A DNA stretch of 64,000 bases from Sporosarcina sp. ACRSL (GTDB lineage Bacteria; Bacillota; Bacilli; Bacillales_A; Planococcaceae). The stretch lies in NCBI RefSeq assembly GCF_022346605.1, contig NZ_JAKRNT010000011.1, positions 62,001-126,000 of the forward strand, read 5' to 3'. Below, one piece after another: positions 18,244 to 26,056 of this stretch; position 1 is the first letter of the stretch, and each line of letters begins with the position of its first letter. The notes under the pieces are model-generated. The model saw nothing but the letters and a program-made list of their open reading frames with translations. It was not told where the DNA came from and did no database searches. The position numbers and the translations under genes were made by a program.

Positions 18244-19293
18244 ATGAGATTAAGTAGTGAGCAATTGAATGAGTTGATTACGAAAAAGCTGCATAAGGCT
18301 GGATTAACTGAAGAACATGCACGTGGCGTTGCAGATGTACTTGTTCATGCAGATGCCAGAGGAGTTCATTCTCACGGGGCAATGAGAGTTGAGTATTATG
18401 CAGAACGAATTGCAAAAGGCGGCTTGAATGCAAATCCGGAATTCAAATTTGAAAAAACCGGTCCTGCCACAGCTATTTTTGATGGCGACAATGCGGTAGG
18501 GCATGTAGCAGCTAAGTTGGCAATGGACGAAGCAATTCAAATGGCAAAAGAAAATGGAGTAGCTGTTGTAGGCGTAAGAAGAATCGGACATAGTGGTGCA
18601 CTTTCTTACTTCGTTCAACAAGCAGCAAATGAGAATTTGATTGGTATTTCGGTTTGCCAATCGGATCCGATGGTCGTTCCTTTCGGCGGAGCAGAGCCTT
18701 ATTACGGAACAAATCCGATTGCTTTTGCAGCTCCGGGCAAAAACGGAGAGAATATTACATTTGATATGGCTACTACCGTTCAAGCATGGGGGAAAGTTCT
18801 TCACGCTCGTTCGAAAAACGAATCCATTCCAGATACATGGGCAGTTGATAGCGATGGAAACCCGACGACTGATCCATTTAAAGTAAATGCGTTAGTACCG
18901 ATTGCTGGTCCAAAGGGATACGGCCTAATGATGATGGTGGACGTTTTATCTGGAATCTTACTTGGCCTTCCATTTGGAAACAAAGTATCTTCCATGTACC
19001 ATGATCTAACTGAATATCGAAATCTTGGACAGCTTCACATTGTTATTAATCCGGAATACTTTACAACGTTAAACGCATTCCAAGAAAGCATTGCGACAAC
19101 TATGCAAGATTTGAACAACATTAAACCGGCTCCTGGTTTCGACCAAGTTTCTTACCCTGGACAAAGAAGTGCTGAAAGGGAAAAGAACTACGAAGAAAAC
19201 GGAATCGAAATTGTAGATCATATTTATGAATATTTGATTTCAGATGTTGTACACAACAACTCGTATGATCATAAAAGCCCTTTTGCTAAGTAA
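18244..19293 (+). CDS. allD: Ureidoglycolate dehydrogenase, copy 2
   Basis: 349 residues, collinear with the preceding gene and very similar throughout; the differences cluster in the N-terminal third and the C-terminal tail. It keeps HSHGAMRVEYYAERI, IGHSGALSYF, GTNPIAFAAP and GPKGYGLMMMVDVL. The start ATG 18244 has AGGGGTG six bases upstream; an in-frame TTG nine codons earlier lacks such a site. It is followed by a terminator. It could be a gene-dosage duplicate or a dehydrogenase for a related 2-hydroxy acid; sequence alone does not say which. Confidence 0.9.
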   Translation: MRLSSEQLNELITKKLHKAGLTEEHARGVADVLVHADARGVHSHGAMRVEYYAERIAKGGLNANPEFKFEKTGPATAIFDGDNAVGHVAAKLAMDEAIQMAKENGVAVVGVRRIGHSGALSYFVQQAANENLIGISVCQSDPMVVPFGGAEPYYGTNPIAFAAPGKNGENITFDMATTVQAWGKVLHARSKNESIPDTWAVDSDGNPTTDPFKVNALVPIAGPKGYGLMMMVDVLSGILLGLPFGNKVSSMYHDLTEYRNLGQLHIVINPEYFTTLNAFQESIATTMQDLNNIKPAPGFDQVSYPGQRSAEREKNYEENGIEIVDHIYEYLISDVVHNNSYDHKSPFAK

Positions 19294-19304
19294 AACTTTA
19301 TAAA

Positions 19305-19333
19305 GGGTGGTCAATTTGCGGCCACCCGCTTTT
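19305..19333 (+). terminator. Terminator after the allC-E-D-D operon
   Basis: GGGTGGTC pairs with GGCCACCC around AATTTGC, then GCTTTT. It separates this operon from allF, although readthrough is possible. Confidence 0.85.
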
Positions 19334-19411
19334 CTGTGCCGATTTTACGTTGGCGTCTTTGATTTTAAGTAGTGAATGTAGAAAAAATAACAATAAGAGG
19401 TGCGTGAAAAC

Positions 19412-21160
19412 ATGCTTTACACGATAGTCAAACAGAATTCATACCAGGATTCAGTAAACCTAATGCTTCTAACAAATAAAATTTCAACAATGGAAGGCAT
19501 TACTAAAGTTCAAATCATGATGGGGACGCCTGCTAACAAGGATATCCTCAAAGCTGCAGGTCTTTACACTGAGGAACTTGAAAGTGCTGCTTCCAATGAT
19601 ATGTGTATCGTTGTCGACACGGAACAGGAAGAGAAAATCCAAGAAGTACTCGACGAAGTGGATAACTATTTAAGCAACCAAGCAATTAGCGCTGGTAAAG
19701 AAGCTTTCGAAACTGTTAACTCATGGGATAAAGCTGTAAATGCACTACCTGATGCAAATATTGCAGTTATCTCTACACCGGGTCAATATGCTGCTGAAGA
19801 AGCAGAAAAAGCACTTGACCGTGATATGCACGTTATGATCTTCAGTGACAATGTAACGACTGAAGATGAGCGCCGCATTAAAGAAAAAGCACATGAAAAA
19901 GGCCTTCTCGTTATGGGTCCTGATGCTGGTACAGTCATCGTTTCCGGTGTTCCTCTTGCATTCGCGAACGTTGTGAAAACTGGAAAAATTGGTGTAATCG
20001 GAGCTTCCGGAACTGGTATCCAGGAAGTTACTACTGAAATCGACCGTCTAGGCGCAGGTGTAAGCCATGCAATCGGTACTGGCGGACGCGACCTATCAGA
20101 CAAGATCGGTGCAATCACAATGTTGGACGGCCTTAAAGCATTGGCGCAACATAACCAAACAGAGGTGATTACACTTGTTTCGAAGCCACCTGCGAAAGAA
20201 GTTCGTGACGAAGTTGTACAATTGCTACACAGCATTTCTAAACCGGTTGTTGCAATTTTCCTTGGAGAAGAGCCACATAACCATGAAGGAAATGTGTACT
20301 ATGCAAACACTCTTGAAGAAACAGCAGCAATCGCTGTAGATCTTGTAAAAGGCAACCCAATTAAACCAAATTACAACACGCTACATTCAGACGTACCTGC
20401 GGTTGACTTGAAGCTAGAACAAAAAACAATCAAAGGTCTATATTCCGGCGGTACGCTTGGGTATGAAGCAGCTACTTTGATTAGCAGAGGCTTGAACCTT
20501 GGAGAAACTGATCATGACCAAGCTGGCTACCTTCTAAATGCGAACGGTTTTGAAATCATCGACCTTGGTGATGATATTTACACGCAAGGTAAACCGCATC
20601 CGATGATCGATCCGGATACGAGAATTCAATTCTTCCAAAAAGCTGCACAAGATGAATCAACAGCAGTCATCCTATTTGACCTTGTTCTTGGATATGGTGC
20701 ACACGAAGATATGGCTGGCGCATTGCTACCAGGCATCGAAAAAATCCAACAAGAAACAAAAGCAAATGGCAAAAACATCTACTTCGTTGCAACGGTTTGT
20801 GGTACGGACCAAGACCCACAAGGCATCGATGAGCAAAAAGCGAAACTAGAAAAAGCTGGGGTTATCATCCGTGATAGCAACAACCAAGCTACTCTTACTG
20901 CTTTAGCAATGCTCGGCCATCAAGTTGAAGAAGTAACAAAAGAAGTAGTTCCTGCGAAAGTAGAAACTGCAAATGTAGACTTTACAGTTTCAGAAGCAAT
21001 CGAGAAGCTATTGAATGAAAAACCGAGTGTTGTTAACGTTGGTTTGAAGAGCTTCACTAAATCGGTTACTGCAAACGGTGGCAGAGTTGTTCAATATGAC
21101 TGGCGTCCAGTTGCTGGCGGAAACCCAAGACTTCGCAAAATCTTGAGCCTTCTTAAATAA
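19412..21160 (+). CDS. allF: FdrA/AllF, oxamate carbamoyltransferase subunit
   Basis: A 582-residue FdrA-family protein with the acyl-CoA-synthetase (succinyl-CoA synthetase alpha/beta-like) fold. It has an ACT-like N-terminal region, a Rossmann-type part with GKIGVIGASGTGIQEVTTE (about 190-210) and GTGGRDLSDKIGA, then YSGGTLGYEA near residue 345. ATG 19412 is preferred to GTG 19400 because AAGAGGTG is then properly spaced. In E. coli FdrA acts with YlbE and YlbF in oxalurate phosphorolysis; that function is transferred by family. It leads the allF-allG-carbamate kinase unit. Confidence 0.92.
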   Translation: MLYTIVKQNSYQDSVNLMLLTNKISTMEGITKVQIMMGTPANKDILKAAGLYTEELESAASNDMCIVVDTEQEEKIQEVLDEVDNYLSNQAISAGKEAFETVNSWDKAVNALPDANIAVISTPGQYAAEEAEKALDRDMHVMIFSDNVTTEDERRIKEKAHEKGLLVMGPDAGTVIVSGVPLAFANVVKTGKIGVIGASGTGIQEVTTEIDRLGAGVSHAIGTGGRDLSDKIGAITMLDGLKALAQHNQTEVITLVSKPPAKEVRDEVVQLLHSISKPVVAIFLGEEPHNHEGNVYYANTLEETAAIAVDLVKGNPIKPNYNTLHSDVPAVDLKLEQKTIKGLYSGGTLGYEAATLISRGLNLGETDHDQAGYLLNANGFEIIDLGDDIYTQGKPHPMIDPDTRIQFFQKAAQDESTAVILFDLVLGYGAHEDMAGALLPGIEKIQQETKANGKNIYFVATVCGTDQDPQGIDEQKAKLEKAGVIIRDSNNQATLTALAMLGHQVEEVTKEVVPAKVETANVDFTVSEAIEKLLNEKPSVVNVGLKSFTKSVTANGGRVVQYDWRPVAGGNPRLRKILSLLK

Positions 21161-21231
21161 GCTTAAGAGTAGGTCGAAGCTCAAAGTAGATAATCTTTTT
21201 AGAAATATTGATTTTTCAGGAGGAAACCACA

Positions 21232-22506
21232 ATGTACGGACAATTTAAAACAATTGATGAAGCAAACCGAGCGGTTATCGATAAAGTTGTATCAGGGACA
21301 CCTTTCTTATTGGATGTAGCTCCAGCTAAATCTGTTATTGAAGAACTTAACGGGAAAGTATTACTTCACGCTGGCCCGCCAATTAAATGGGAAAACATGA
21401 CAAGCCCGATGCAAGGATCTTGTGTGGGTGCTACACTATTTGAAGGTTGGGCTACGAATGCGGACGAGGCACGTGCCATGCTTGAAAACGGAGAAATCGA
21501 ATTCATTCCATGTCACCACGTAAACGCAGTTGGTCCAATGGGCGGTATCACTTCCGGAAATATGCCTGTTCTTGTCGTTGAAAATATGGACGGCGGAAAC
21601 CGCGCATATTGCACAATGAACGAAGGAATCGGTGCAGTACTTCGTTTCGGCGCATACTCAGAAGAAGTTATTAACCGTCTTAACTGGTTTAGAGATATCC
21701 TGGGCCCGACATTATCCAAAGCTCTTAAAATTAAAGGTGACGGTCTAAACGTTAACGTTATGATGGCTAGAGCAATTACAATGGGTGACGAATTCCACCA
21801 ACGTAATATTGCTGGATCACTTATCTTCTTAAAAGAGATCGTTCCTTACATCCTACAAACAGATGTAAATGAAAAAGACAAGCAAGACGTTATCCAATTC
21901 CTTGCTGACACAGATCAATACTTCTTGAACATTGCAATGGCTTCCACAAAAGCAGTAATGGATTCAGCAAGACAAATCCAACATGGTACAGTTGTTACAG
22001 CAATGTGCCGTAACGGATACGAGTTCGGAATCCGTATCGCAGGTATGGGCGACCAATGGTTCACAGCACCGGTTAACACGCCACAAGGTCTATTCTTCAC
22101 AGGATACGATCAAGACATGGCTTGTAAAGACATGGGTGACAGTGCAATCACTGAAACATTCGGTGTTGGTGGATTTGCAATGATCGCTGCTCCGGGTGTT
22201 ACACGTTTCGTAGGTGCAGGCGGAATGGACGATGCTGTTACGACAAGTAACGATATGATGGATATTTGTATCGACCACAACCCGAACTTCTCAATCCCTA
22301 CTTGGGACTTCAAAGGTTCTTGCCTAGGAATTGACGCTCGTAAAGTCGTTGAAACTGGAATCGAACCGATTATCAACACGGGTATCGCTCACAAAGAAGC
22401 TGGCGTTGGGCAAATCGGTGCAGGTACTGTTCGTGCTCCTTTGGCTGCTTTCGAAAAAGCGATCGATGCATATGCAGTGAAACTTGGTTTAATCGAAGCG
22501 GAATAA
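21232..22506 (+). CDS. allG: AllG (YlbE-like, DUF1116), oxamate carbamoyltransferase subunit
   Basis: A 424-residue DUF1116 protein with the family's conserved HAGPPIKWENM, CHHVNAVGPMGGITSGNMP, CTMNEGIGAVLRFGAY and the C-terminal AHKEAGVGQIGAGTVRAP block. It starts at ATG 21232, where AGGAGG is seven bases upstream; an upstream in-frame TTG is not supported. It lies 71 bases behind allF and 95 before carbamate kinase, in the same order as in other ureide clusters. In E. coli it is an essential part of the oxamate carbamoyltransferase. No membrane segments are seen. Confidence 0.92.
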   Translation: MYGQFKTIDEANRAVIDKVVSGTPFLLDVAPAKSVIEELNGKVLLHAGPPIKWENMTSPMQGSCVGATLFEGWATNADEARAMLENGEIEFIPCHHVNAVGPMGGITSGNMPVLVVENMDGGNRAYCTMNEGIGAVLRFGAYSEEVINRLNWFRDILGPTLSKALKIKGDGLNVNVMMARAITMGDEFHQRNIAGSLIFLKEIVPYILQTDVNEKDKQDVIQFLADTDQYFLNIAMASTKAVMDSARQIQHGTVVTAMCRNGYEFGIRIAGMGDQWFTAPVNTPQGLFFTGYDQDMACKDMGDSAITETFGVGGFAMIAAPGVTRFVGAGGMDDAVTTSNDMMDICIDHNPNFSIPTWDFKGSCLGIDARKVVETGIEPIINTGIAHKEAGVGQIGAGTVRAPLAAFEKAIDAYAVKLGLIEAE

Positions 22507-22517
22507 GGAATGAAAGT

Positions 22518-22549
22518 GGAGAGGGATGGTTGTAGGCTCGTTCCTCTCC
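22518..22549 (+). other. Hairpin between allG and carbamate kinase
   Basis: GGAGAGGGA pairs with TTCCTCTCC, followed by TCTTTTCTCTT. The U tract is interrupted, so it is probably a partial terminator or attenuator that lowers kinase expression. Confidence 0.5.
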
Positions 22550-22601
22550 TCTTTTCTCTTGAAAATGAAGTTTATTTTTCTTAATTAAAGGAGAGTTATC
22601 G

Positions 22602-23540
22602 ATGAGTAAAAAAATCGTTCTAGCCATCGGCGGAAACGCGATCATTAAAGAAGGTCAAAAAGGTACGCTTGAAGAGCAAATCCAAAACATCGGTGAAAGT
22701 AGCGGTCCAGTCCTTGATTTGATTGAACAAGGTAACACAGTTGTGATCACTCATGGAAATGGTCCGCAAGTGGGGAATACGTTAATTAAAAACCAAATGG
22801 CGGAATCTGTTGTTCCTTCTTATCCACTAGATGTATTGGATGCTGAAACACAAGGTAACCTTGGTTATTTGATCCAGCAAGTATTTAAGAACAAAATGGT
22901 TGAACGTAATATTAACAGACCTATTGCAACAGTTGTTACACAATCCGTTGTTTCTAAAGAGGATCCAGCTTTCGATAATCCGACAAAGCCAATTGGTCCA
23001 TTCTACACTCAAGAAGAATTAGACAAAATCCTTGAGACAGAGAAAATTTCATACATTGAAGATAGCGGTAGAGGATATAGACGCGTTGTCGCTTCTCCAA
23101 AACCGGTTAAGATCGTTGAGAAAGAAGCGATTGAAGCACTTCTTGACAAGGAAATCACTGTTATTACAGCTGGCGGCGGCGGAATCCCTGTCACTGAAGA
23201 AAACGGTATTCTAAAAGGTACAGATGCCGTTATCGATAAAGACTTCGCAAGTGCATTACTTGCAGCGGAAGTAAAAGCAGATTACCTCTTCATCCTAACA
23301 GGTGTTGAACAAGTGGCGATCCACTTCGGAACTCCACAACAACAAAATTTGCTTGAAATGACAGTTGAGGAAGCACTTCGTTATATGGAAGAAGGCCACT
23401 TCCCGAAAGGAAGCATGGGTCCAAAAATCGAAGCAGCGATTATGTTCCTAGAAAAAGGCGGCAAGAACGTTGTCATCACTTCAATCGACAAACTAAAAGA
23501 TGCACTTGAAGGCAAAACAGGTACGCGTGTAACTCTATAA
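22602..23540 (+). CDS. arcC: Carbamate kinase (catabolic)
   Basis: A 312-residue amino-acid-kinase-family enzyme. It transfers phosphate from carbamoyl phosphate to ADP, giving ATP, CO2 and ammonia. Motifs are LAIGGNAI at the N-terminus, THGNGPQVGN (about 48-57), TAGGGGIPV (about 187-195) and a GSMGPKIEAA block near 270. AAGGAGAG precedes the ATG. No arginine deiminase or ornithine carbamoyltransferase gene is nearby. The link to allF-allG therefore identifies it as the ATP-yielding last step of ureide breakdown (the AllK/YbcF role in E. coli). Confidence 0.95.
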   Translation: MSKKIVLAIGGNAIIKEGQKGTLEEQIQNIGESSGPVLDLIEQGNTVVITHGNGPQVGNTLIKNQMAESVVPSYPLDVLDAETQGNLGYLIQQVFKNKMVERNINRPIATVVTQSVVSKEDPAFDNPTKPIGPFYTQEELDKILETEKISYIEDSGRGYRRVVASPKPVKIVEKEAIEALLDKEITVITAGGGGIPVTEENGILKGTDAVIDKDFASALLAAEVKADYLFILTGVEQVAIHFGTPQQQNLLEMTVEEALRYMEEGHFPKGSMGPKIEAAIMFLEKGGKNVVITSIDKLKDALEGKTGTRVTL

Positions 23541-23545
23541 TAGAA

Positions 23546-23578
23546 ACAAAAAGGCGGCTTTTGAAGCTGTCTTTTTGT
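23546..23578 (+). terminator. Terminator after carbamate kinase
   Basis: ACAAAAAGGCGGCTT pairs with AAGCTGTCTTTTTGT around TTG, with one G-U pair. Confidence 0.85.
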
Positions 23579-23621
23579 GCATTTTTATATGACATGGACC
23601 TTCAAAGAAGGGGGTGTTTCG

Positions 23622-24068
23622 ATGTCAGGTAATATTGATGATTACATTCAAAAAGGGATTTATGGTCCTAAAGAAACGAAGCCAGACGAGCGCCGGAAAT
23701 TTCTTGGGACAACTCGTGAACAGATCGTTATAGTCCTTACTCAAGAACAAGTGAGAGAAAAAGGAATTTATAGTCAAGTCGAGGATGCCATAAAGGAAAA
23801 CAGAAAAGCTCTTCTACTTTTGAATGGAAATATCCACTATAAAGTGCTTCTAAAATACACGAAGATTGCTTCTAAATACAACGTACCTTATCGATATGTT
23901 ACAAATAAAAATCATACTACTGAAATTGGCCTCGTCTTAAAACATGACTATGCTGTTAATAAAGACGAGATTTTTGTGAAAAAGGAGGTTGTGGCTGAAG
24001 AGCCACAGCAGAGTAATAATAAAGGTCTGTTATCCAAATTGGCAAGGCTGTTTAAGACAGATAGTTAG
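23622..24068 (+). CDS. yueI: YueI-like protein (DUF1694)
   Basis: A 148-residue cytoplasmic protein of the YueI family, function unknown. Characteristic segments are RKFLGTTREQIVIVLTQEQV near residue 26 and a C-terminal basic tail after a glutamine-rich linker. The fold is expected to resemble L7Ae-like RNA-binding proteins, but that is a family-level idea only. ATG 23622 follows AAGGGGGTG; the 15 upstream codons overlap the previous terminator and are not part of the gene. It appears to be monocistronic and separate from the ureide genes. Confidence 0.82.
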   Translation: MSGNIDDYIQKGIYGPKETKPDERRKFLGTTREQIVIVLTQEQVREKGIYSQVEDAIKENRKALLLLNGNIHYKVLLKYTKIASKYNVPYRYVTNKNHTTEIGLVLKHDYAVNKDEIFVKKEVVAEEPQQSNNKGLLSKLARLFKTDS

Positions 24069-24076
24069 TAAACCCC

Positions 24077-24102
24077 AAAGGTAGCGATTAGCTGCCTTTT
24101 TT
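24077..24102 (+). terminator. Terminator after yueI
   Basis: AAAGGTAGC pairs with GCTGCCTTT around GATTA, then Ts. Confidence 0.85.
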
Positions 24103-24200
24103 GATTTCGTTAGATCCTTCTAGAAACAGAATGCTATCTTGTTCGAGTTTACTTACGTTACCCTTACATATATAGATGATGAAAGGAAGGACGGAATACC

Positions 24201-25193
24201 ATGAAACTAAGCGTATTGGACCAAGCACCGATAACGAAGGGAAATCCTGCACCCGATGCATTAAAAAAAGCGGAAGAATTAGCGATTTTGGCGGATGAAC
24301 TAGGCTACACGCGTATGTGGATGGCTGAACACCATGGAACAAACAGTTTAGCCAGTTCTGCGCCTGAAGTGACGGCGGCCCATTTGGCAGCCAAAACTAA
24401 ACATATCCGGATCGGTACAGGCGGGGTCATGATGATGCATTATTCCCCCTTAAAGTTAGCCGAGGTATTTAAAACATTGAGCGCCTTCTCTCCTGGGCGT
24501 ATCGATTTCGGAGTAGGCCGTGCACCTGGAGGAGACAATCATGCCATTTACGCACTGTCAGAAGGCCGTCAACCAATGACGAATAATATGTATGAAAAAC
24601 TGGAAACTACATTGCAATTGCTGAACGATGAAGTACCTGCCGATGACTTGTATAGCCGAACGATTGCGACCCCTTCCAACGTCGTCTTACCGGAAGCATG
24701 GTTGCTCGGTTCAACAGGGAATAGCGCGATACAAGCCGGTTTGATGGGCATTGGGTACTCCTTTGCACAGTTTTTCATGGGCGGTATGACAACGGAGATA
24801 TTGGACGCCTACCGGAAGAATTTTAAACCGACACCGTTCATGGAAAAGCCGAACATTAAAGTGACTTATTTAGTAACGACTGCAGAAACGAAGGAAGAGG
24901 CTGAATTTGAAGCACTTCCTCAGGACATTGCGAGGCTATGGTTAATGAGAGGGAAGATTGGTCAAGTGCTCACACCTGAAGAAGCACAAAATTACCCGTT
25001 AACTGAAATGGATCGGATGACCATTCAGGAAAACCGTAAAATTCATATCGTAGGAGATGTGAAGGAGGTTGCAGCTTTTCTACAAGAAGAGCAAGATTAT
25101 TATGGGTTTGACGAAGCGATGATCTGCAGCATTACCCACTCACAAGAAAAGAGGTTGGAAGTGTACCGATTACTAGCACGCGAGTTATTGTAA
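24201..25193 (+). CDS. Luciferase-like (LLM class) flavin-dependent oxidoreductase
   Basis: A 330-residue protein of the bacterial-luciferase-like TIM-barrel family (YceB/MsnO8 type). It has LSVLDQAPI at the start, MWMAEHHGTNSLASSAPEV (about 39-57), IRIGTGGVMMMHYSPLKLAE (about 72-91) and DFGVGRAPGGD (about 103-113). Such enzymes use reduced FMN and oxygen; the substrate is unknown. GGAAGGA precedes the ATG. It seems to stand alone. Confidence 0.88.
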   Translation: MKLSVLDQAPITKGNPAPDALKKAEELAILADELGYTRMWMAEHHGTNSLASSAPEVTAAHLAAKTKHIRIGTGGVMMMHYSPLKLAEVFKTLSAFSPGRIDFGVGRAPGGDNHAIYALSEGRQPMTNNMYEKLETTLQLLNDEVPADDLYSRTIATPSNVVLPEAWLLGSTGNSAIQAGLMGIGYSFAQFFMGGMTTEILDAYRKNFKPTPFMEKPNIKVTYLVTTAETKEEAEFEALPQDIARLWLMRGKIGQVLTPEEAQNYPLTEMDRMTIQENRKIHIVGDVKEVAAFLQEEQDYYGFDEAMICSITHSQEKRLEVYRLLARELL

Positions 25194-25278
25194 GTATTTT
25201 GAAATGTTCTAGGATAGGCATGTATATTACAAAAAGGCGAATACTAATGGCATGAAAACTTTGCTAAGGGGTGTTGTT

Positions 25279-26019
25279 GTGAAAAAAGTTTTAATGCCGT
25301 TACTAGCCGTCATGCTCCTCTTTTCGGTGTTGGATACAACACACGCAGACAGGGGAAGACAGTATTATGAAGAAGCGGGTCACATTATTTGGGAAATCAA
25401 TACTGAAGCAAAAGTGATTGCTCTAACATTTGATGATGGTCCTCATCGAAAGTATACCCCTCAAATATTAGATCTATTGAAAAAACATAATGCTAAAGCT
25501 ACTTTTTTTATTGTTGGAGCACATGCCGAGAAGAATCCAGATATCGTTTTGCGAATGGCGGAAGAAGGCCACGAATTAGCGAATCACACGTATACGCATT
25601 CGAGAAATCGGAGCGTCCCTTATGTAATGGAGGAAATAAAAAAAACAAATGAAGTGCTATTTTCAATTAGTGGTCAATCAACTACATTATTTCGCCCAGT
25701 GGAAGGGATTTATACAGACGAGCTGGTAGAGGCAGTTGTCAAGGAAGGGTATAAAATAGTCATGTGGTCATGGCATTTGGATACTTTAGATTGGAAGAAT
25801 CCGGGGGTTGGAAGGATTGTAAGGTTTGTTTTGGAAGGAGTGAGTGAAGGGAACGTTGTTCTGTTCCATGATGGTGGCGGTAACCGCCATCAAACAGTCG
25901 AAGCATTAGAAAAAATCCTTCCCGATCTTGAAGAGAAAGGGTATACGTTTGTGACGATATCCGAGCTTATGAAGATAAGGGAAGAAAACCAAAACGAGCA
26001 ACAAGTTGATAAAAATTAA
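25279..26019 (+). CDS. Secreted polysaccharide deacetylase (NodB domain)
   Basis: About 246 residues with an N-terminal signal peptide (LLAVMLLFSVLDTTHA) and a NodB carbohydrate esterase domain of family 4. Motif 1 is LTFDDGPH (metal and base Asp pair), motif 2 is NHTYTH, and a C-terminal LFHDGGG is present. The motif 3 region reads RPVEGIY where RPPYG is usual, a possible change of activity. It probably removes acetyl groups from peptidoglycan or another wall glycan. The start GTG 25279 is chosen for AAGGGG upstream; ATG 25252 is in frame but has no good site. Confidence 0.87.
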   Translation: MKKVLMPLLAVMLLFSVLDTTHADRGRQYYEEAGHIIWEINTEAKVIALTFDDGPHRKYTPQILDLLKKHNAKATFFIVGAHAEKNPDIVLRMAEEGHELANHTYTHSRNRSVPYVMEEIKKTNEVLFSISGQSTTLFRPVEGIYTDELVEAVVKEGYKIVMWSWHLDTLDWKNPGVGRIVRFVLEGVSEGNVVLFHDGGGNRHQTVEALEKILPDLEEKGYTFVTISELMKIREENQNEQQVDKN

Positions 26020-26025
26020 TCAACT

Positions 26026-26050
26026 ACCCCCACTTAAAGAAGTGGGGGAT
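26026..26050. terminator. Perfect short hairpin between convergent genes
   Basis: ACCCCCACTT and AAGTGGGGG form a 9-base GC-rich stem with an AAAG loop. On neither side is there a clear T run; reading on the minus strand TAGTTGATTAATTTTTA follows. It resembles ends of IS200/IS605-type elements, but no transposase or tnpB remnant is near. Confidence 0.5.
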
Positions 26051-26056
26051 ATTCAA

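Noticed and set aside
26026..26050. Remnant of an IS200/IS605 element
   Set aside because: Only the hairpin fits; there is no transposase, TnpB or second end nearby.
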